The translations under genes and the position numbers were made by a program. A stretch of 12,732 nt of DNA, taken from contig JARLGP010000218.1 in the NCBI GenBank assembly GCA_031292735.1, positions 1 to 12,732 on the forward strand. The letters are read 5' to 3'. The DNA comes from Holophaga sp. GTDB taxonomy: Bacteria > Acidobacteriota > Holophagae > Holophagales > Holophagaceae. The notes beneath the pieces are model-generated. The model was given only the letters and a program-made list of their open reading frames with translations, was not told the origin of the DNA and searched no databases. This document shows, in pieces, positions 8,361 through 12,732 of the stretch (within the stretch, counting starts at the first letter, position 1; each line of letters opens with the position of its first letter).

Positions 8361-8810
8361 ATGAGCACCCTGATCGAGCCAGTGAGCGAACCCTTCCTGC
8401 CCCAGTGCGCGGTCTTGCTCGGGCTGCTGTTCGCCCAGGAGGTCGAGTTCCAGCCGGACCCGGCGGCGCAGCTCCGGGGGCTGCGGCGGATCTTCGCCGA
8501 CCCGGCCCGGGGGAAGCTGCTGCTGGCCAGGGATGGCGAGGAGGTGGTGGGCATGGTGAGCCTGCTCTGGAGCACAAGCACCGCCCTGGGCGCCCCTGTG
8601 GCCTGGCTCGAGGATCTGGTCGTGGCCCCCTTGCGGCGCCGGCAGGGTCTGGGCCGGGCCCTGGTGGCGGCGGCGCTCGAGCTGTGCCGGGAGCGGGGCA
8701 TCGCCAGGATCACCCTGCTGACCGACGGCGACAATGACCGGGCCCAGGCCCTTTACGCAGCCATGGGGTTCCGGCCTTCGCGGATGGTGCCCATGCGGCT
8801 CCTGCTCTAG
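8361..8810 (+). CDS. GNAT family N-acetyltransferase
   Basis: Small acetyl-CoA-dependent acetyltransferase, 149 aa, a single GNAT domain. The acetyl-CoA binding motif A is VAPLRRRQGLGRALVAAALELC (88-109), with the R/Q-x-x-G-x-G core. It follows VAWLEDLVV (80-88) on the central strand and is followed by ARITLLTDGDNDRAQALYAAMGF (115-137), motif B with the typical LY...GF ending. The ATG at 8361 is chosen because GGAGGAG at 8349-8355 lies five bases before it; an ATG at 8301 in the same frame lacks this. The substrate is unknown. Its stop lies 3 bp from the stop of the convergent nifA-like gene. It is probably unrelated to nitrogen fixation. Confidence 0.9.
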   Translation: MSTLIEPVSEPFLPQCAVLLGLLFAQEVEFQPDPAAQLRGLRRIFADPARGKLLLARDGEEVVGMVSLLWSTSTALGAPVAWLEDLVVAPLRRRQGLGRALVAAALELCRERGIARITLLTDGDNDRAQALYAAMGFRPSRMVPMRLLL

Positions 8811-8813
8811 CTC

Positions 8814-10397
8814 CTAGCGTTCGCGCCTGGCCAGGCCCAGCTTGCGGATCTTGTAGCGCAACACCCGCTCGTTGGTGCCCAGTTCCCGCGCCGCAGCGCT
8901 GACGTTGCCCCCGGAGCGTTTGAGGGCGTCGCTGATCATGTCCCGCTCAAGGATGGCGACCCGTTCGTTCAGCATCCCGGAAACGCCCAGGACCGGGGCC
9001 TCCTCCGGCATCTGCAGGGTCGGGGGCAGGTCGTGGCCGTGGATCACCCCGTCGTGGCAGAGCAGCATGGCGTACTCGATGCAGTTCTCCAGCTCGCGCA
9101 CGTTGCCGGGCCAGTGGTAGGCCGTGAGCATGTTGATGGCGGGCGTGCTGATCCGGCGCACTTCCTTGCCCAGATCCTGGGCGTGCTTCTTCACGAAGTG
9201 GTTGGTGAGCTGCAGGATGTCGCTCTTGCGGTCCCGCAACGGCGGCAGGTGGATGGGGAAGACGTTCACCCGGTAGAAGAGGTCCTGGCGGAAGGAGCCT
9301 TCGCTGACGGCCTTCTCAAGATCCCGGTTGGTGGCGGCGATGATACGGACGTTGGCCTTCTGGGTCTTGTTGCTGCCCACCCGCTCATACTCGCGCTCCT
9401 GGAGCAGGCGCAGCAGCTTCACCTGGATGGCGCCTGAGAACTCGCCGATCTCGTCCAGGAACAGGGTCCCCCCCTCGGCCTCCTCCACCCGGCCGATGCG
9501 CGCGGTGAGGGCGCCGGTGAAGGCCCCGCGCTCATGGCCGAACAGTTCACTCTCCAGCACGCCTTCGCTGAGCGCGGCGCAGTTGACCTTGATGAAGGGC
9601 TTGCCCGAACGCGGGCTGTTGAAGTGGATGGCCGAGGCCACCAGTTCCTTGCCCGTGCCGGATTCGCCCCAGATCAGCGCGGTGGTGGTGCTGGCGGCCA
9701 CCTGGTGGATGCGGGTGAACACCAGGCGCATGTCGGAGGAATCGCCCAACATGAACTCCGGGCGGAACCTGTGGCTCAGCTCGGTGCGCAGGCGCTGGTT
9801 CTCCTGCTCCAGGTTCTCGCGCCAGACCCGCGCGATGCGGCGGTTGCACAGGTCATTGGCGATGAGGCAGGCCACGATCTCCAGCACCCTCGCCACGTCC
9901 TTGAGCCGGGTCATGCCCTGGGCCGGCAGGTCGACGGAGAGGCTGCCCACAGGATCGTTGCCCACCCGCACCGGAACGCAGATGAAGCTCACTTCCTTCT
10001 CTCCGTCCCGGTGGTGGACCCGGTCCTTGTGGCGCGGATCCTGGCTGAGCAGGGGCACGATCTCCGGTTCGCCGCTGGCCATCACGTTGCCGATGATGCC
10101 CTCGCCCTTCCTGAAAGTGCCGAGATTATGGGGCCGCTCGGCGCCCGGCGCGACGGCCTCCACGGTGAACCCGTCGCCGTCCGGGCTGAGGATCATCACG
10201 GTGCCGCGGGTGACATCCAGCTTCTCCTCCAGCACCCCGAGGATCTCCTGCAGCAGTTCCCGGTGCTCCGAGCTCCGGGCCAGCATCCGGGACACGGCCT
10301 GGAGCGCGTCCATCTCGGTCTCATGGAACTGCCACAACGCCCGGTAGGTATCCGGCGCGGCCCTGGTATCGATGATTCTCCGCCCTGCGACCGACAT
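8814..10397 (-). CDS. nifA: NifA-like sigma-54-dependent transcriptional activator
   Basis: Bacterial enhancer-binding protein, 527 aa. An N-terminal GAF domain (about 35-185) carries [21 protein letters not shown]. The AAA+ domain (about 215-450) has Walker A GESGTGKE (244-251), the sigma-54 contact loop GAFTGA (291-296), Walker [12 protein letters not shown] (309-319) and [18 protein letters not shown] Fis-type HTH follows at about 495-522 ([27 protein letters not shown]). The ATG at 10397 is preceded by GGGGGAG (10409-10403); a frame extending to 10505 adds 36 low-complexity residues. The C-X4-C linker motif of oxygen-sensitive NifA is absent. Divergence from nifH and a sigma-54 promoter at nifH make it the likely nif activator. 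It could instead be a paralogous activator of the same architecture. Confidence 0.88.
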   Translation of the reverse strand: MSVAGRRIIDTRAAPDTYRALWQFHETEMDALQAVSRMLARSSEHRELLQEILGVLEEKLDVTRGTVMILSPDGDGFTVEAVAPGAERPHNLGTFRKGEGIIGNVMASGEPEIVPLLSQDPRHKDRVHHRDGEKEVSFICVPVRVGNDPVGSLSVDLPAQGMTRLKDVARVLEIVACLIANDLCNRRIARVWRENLEQENQRLRTELSHRFRPEFMLGDSSDMRLVFTRIHQVAASTTTALIWGESGTGKELVASAIHFNSPRSGKPFIKVNCAALSEGVLESELFGHERGAFTGALTARIGRVEEAEGGTLFLDEIGEFSGAIQVKLLRLLQEREYERVGSNKTQKANVRIIAATNRDLEKAVSEGSFRQDLFYRVNVFPIHLPPLRDRKSDILQLTNHFVKKHAQDLGKEVRRISTPAINMLTAYHWPGNVRELENCIEYAMLLCHDGVIHGHDLPPTLQMPEEAPVLGVSGMLNERVAILERDMISDALKRSGGNVSAAARELGTNERVLRYKIRKLGLARRER

Positions 10398-10540
10398 CCC
10401 GGCTCCCCCTGTGGCACCGGCTCGAAGACCCGCGCCCAACGCCCCCCTGGACGCAGGCGTCAGGTTCGACGCCTTCAGGGTAGGGCGCGGCCGGGCCGCC
10501 TTCAACCACTCGACATAAGTTTCCCGACACGTCTTCTATT

Positions 10541-10554
10541 CGACAATTTTGTCT
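10541..10554. promoter_or_regulatory. Palindrome copy 1 (CGACAA-TT-TTGTCT), candidate operator/UAS
   Basis: Arms CGACAA and TTGTCT around a two-base centre; five of six arm pairs are complementary. Its reverse complement is almost identical to the second copy at 10623-10636. It overlaps the -10 box of the nifA promoter and its predicted start point, so a bound protein would interfere with, or autoregulate, nifA. It is centred about 204 bases before the predicted nifH transcript start. Confidence 0.6.
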
Positions 10555-10580
10555 ATAATCAATCACCGCTTGCGATTCAA
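10552..10580 (-). promoter_or_regulatory. Sigma-70 promoter for nifA
   Basis: On the - strand TTGAAT (10580-10575) is separated by exactly 17 bases from TATAGA (10557-10552), close to the TTGACA/TATAAT consensus. Transcription should start near 10545, giving a leader of about 148 bases before the nifA ATG at 10397. Confidence 0.68.
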
Positions 10581-10622
10581 AGCCTTTTGCTGCTTGTTTA
10601 CCATCGAAAATAAATTTTAATT

Positions 10623-10636
10623 CGACAAAATTGTCG
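10623..10636. promoter_or_regulatory. Palindrome copy 2 (CGACAA-AA-TTGTCG), candidate operator/UAS
   Basis: Perfect six-base arms around AA. The centre is 82 bp from the centre of copy 1 and about 122 bases upstream of the predicted nifH transcript start, the distance range usual for enhancer sites of sigma-54 activators. The binding protein is unknown; the adjacent NifA-like protein is one candidate, an unlinked repressor another. Confidence 0.62.
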
Positions 10637-10642
10637 CAATGA

Positions 10643-11653
<1,011 letters not shown>

Positions 11654-11681
11654 ACCGACCCAACCCACCGAGGAGAGCAAC

Positions 11682-12035
11682 ATGTTGATGATACGTTCCA
11701 TCGTCCGCCCCGAGCGGGTGGACGCCGTCCTGGCCGCGCTCATGGAGGCCGGCTTCCCGGCGGTCACCAAGATCAATGTGGTGGGCCGCGGCAAGCAGCG
11801 CGGCATCAAGATCGGCGAGATCGTCTACGACGAGATTCCCAAGGAGCTGCTGATCACCGTCGTGCCGGCCAAGGACAAGGATCTGGTGCTGAAGGTGGTG
11901 ATCCAGGCCGCCCGCACCAACGAGACCGGTTCCTTCGGCGACGGCAAGATCTTCGTCTCGCCGGTGAGCGAGGTCTACACCATCAGCTCCGGGGTGAAGG
12001 AGACGGAGGAACTCCCGGAAGCGGTGCAGGCATGA
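11682..12035 (+). CDS. nifI1: Nitrogen regulatory PII-like protein NifI1
   Basis: PII-family protein of the NifI1 (GlnB1) type, 117 aa. With NifI2 it forms a complex that blocks NifDK when 2-oxoglutarate is low and releases it when 2-oxoglutarate and ATP bind, as shown for methanogens. MLMIRSIVRPERVDAVLAALMEAGFPAVTKINVVGRGKQRGIKIGEIVYDEIPKE is the characteristic NifI1 N-terminal half, including a T-loop unlike that of GlnB/GlnK. TGSFGDGKIFVSPVSEVYTISSG (87-109) is the C-terminal PII signature. The ATG at 11682 follows AGGAGAG (11671-11677); an ATG two codons later is possible. A longer frame from 11526 overlaps nifH and is discarded. The stop overlaps the nifI2 start (ATGA). Confidence 0.96.
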   Translation: MLMIRSIVRPERVDAVLAALMEAGFPAVTKINVVGRGKQRGIKIGEIVYDEIPKELLITVVPAKDKDLVLKVVIQAARTNETGSFGDGKIFVSPVSEVYTISSGVKETEELPEAVQA

Positions 12036-12409
12036 AGGAGATCATGGCTGTCATCCGCATGAACATGATGAACAAGACCAAGCGGGCCCTTTCGGACGCC
12101 GGCATCAGTTCCATGACCGCGAAGGAGGCCCTGGGCCGCGGCAAGGGGATGGTGGATTTCCGGCTGCTGGACGGCGCCGGCAAGGGCCACGAGGAAGCCA
12201 TCGCCCTGCTGGGCCAGGACAACCACCTCATGCCGAACCGGGTCCTGAGCGTGGTGGTCCACGAGGAGATGGTGGAGCGGGCGGTGTCCGTCCTGATCCG
12301 CTGCAACCAGACCGGAAACCACGGCGACGGCAAGATCTTCGTGCTGCCCGTGGCCGAAGTCCGGCGCATCCGCGCCAGCGAACCCGGAGACAGCCTGCTG
12401 GACCGGTAG
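12032..12409 (+). CDS. nifI2: Nitrogen regulatory PII-like protein NifI2
   Basis: The second PII-like subunit of the nitrogenase switch-off complex, 125 aa. It opens with MKEIMAVIRMNMMNKTKRALSDAGISSMTAKEALGRGKG. A long T-loop region (about 40-66) is typical of NifI2 and ends in MPNRVLSVVVHEEMVERAVSVLIRCNQTG. The closing TGNHGDGKIFVLPVAEVRRIRASE is the PII C-terminal signature. The start overlaps the nifI1 stop by four bases (ATGA), so the two subunits are probably made in balance. No strong ribosome site precedes it, consistent with coupled translation. It lies 26 bp before nifD, the place where this pair is found in group II/III nitrogenase operons. Confidence 0.95.
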   Translation: MKEIMAVIRMNMMNKTKRALSDAGISSMTAKEALGRGKGMVDFRLLDGAGKGHEEAIALLGQDNHLMPNRVLSVVVHEEMVERAVSVLIRCNQTGNHGDGKIFVLPVAEVRRIRASEPGDSLLDR

Positions 12410-12435
12410 GCCAACCACCTTTTTAGGGAGAACCC

Positions 12436-12732
12436 ATGTCCTCGAAAATCAGTGCCGAGGAGCTGAAGCAGGAAATGCTCAAGAAGTATCCGGCCAAGGT
12501 GGCCCGCAAGCGCGAGAAGCAGATCATCGTCAACCGGCACGTGGGCGAGTTCGAAGGCCGTCCCACCACGCCGCAGATCGCGGTGAACTCGCGCACCATC
12601 CCGGGCATCCTGAGCATGCGCGGCTGCGCCTACGCCGGCTGCAAGGGCGTGGTGCTGGGCCCCACCCGGGACATCGTGCACATCGTCCACGGCCCGATCG
12701 GATGCAGCTATTACGCCTGGCTCACCCGGCGC
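12436..12732 (+). CDS. nifD: Nitrogenase molybdenum-iron protein alpha chain, N-terminal part
   Basis: The first 99 residues of NifD, cut by the right edge. NifD holds the FeMo-cofactor and, with NifK, the P-cluster. RTIPGILSMRGCAYAGCKGVVLGPTRDIVHIVHGPIGC (53-90) contains two P-cluster ligands, Cys64 and Cys90; the third ligand lies beyond the window. The N-terminal KKYPAKVARKREKQIIVN fits NifD and not AnfD or VnfD. Cys69 in GCAYAGCKG stands where Azotobacter NifD has serine, and the Tyr-Tyr-Ala-Trp-Leu-Thr-Arg-Arg ending of the visible part is nearer to clostridial, Desulfovibrio and methanogen forms. The ATG at 12436 follows AGGGAG (12425-12430). The nifI1-nifI2 placement agrees with group II/III molybdenum nitrogenase. 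Confidence 0.95.
   Translation, partial: MSSKISAEELKQEMLKKYPAKVARKREKQIIVNRHVGEFEGRPTTPQIAVNSRTIPGILSMRGCAYAGCKGVVLGPTRDIVHIVHGPIGCSYYAWLTRR

Overview
The window is GC-rich chromosomal DNA with dense, mostly overlapping genes. It looks like a Gram-negative bacterium, proteobacterial or Desulfobacterota-like, that can grow without oxygen and fixes nitrogen. The reasons are anaerobic-route cobalamin genes including cbiG, an AraC_N-type regulator, a NifA-like sigma-54 activator, and a nitrogenase operon of the nifH-nifI1-nifI2-nifD type. The species cannot be named from the sequence alone.

Left part (1-5814): two cobalamin (B12) gene groups face each other. On the + strand are the end of a CbiE-like methyltransferase, then cbiF, cbiG, cbiH and cbiJ, all joined by 4-bp start/stop overlaps. 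On the - strand are cobO, cbiB and a cobC/cobD-type threonine-phosphate decarboxylase, also overlapping. The two groups meet tail to tail with overlapping stop codons (3205-3208). The first group modifies the corrin ring (methylations, ring contraction, reduction). The second adenosylates the cobalt and makes and attaches the aminopropanol arm. A well-preserved cobalamin riboswitch (5905-6069, - strand) precedes cobO, so this group should be shut down by B12.

Middle part (6205-8810): an AraC-family regulator is divergent from an aldo/keto reductase, resembling the layout of YqhC and its target reductase gene. A small GNAT acetyltransferase follows.

Right part (8814-12732): a NifA-like activator (GAF, AAA+, Fis-type HTH) is divergent from nifH, nifI1, nifI2 and the first 99 codons of nifD. 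The 431-bp region between nifA and nifH contains a roughly 100-bp AT-rich island. It holds a good sigma-70 promoter for nifA, two copies of a CGACAA-N2-TTGTCG palindrome, a sigma-54 promoter for nifH, and a stable hairpin predicted at the very 5' end of the nifH mRNA. NifD is of the molybdenum type. NifI1 and NifI2 imply ammonium switch-off at the protein level, in addition to transcriptional control by the NifA-like protein.

The most interesting part is this nif control region. The classical NifA site TGT-N10-ACA was not found, while the palindromes sit where an enhancer site for the nifH promoter would be expected, and one of them overlaps the nifA promoter.
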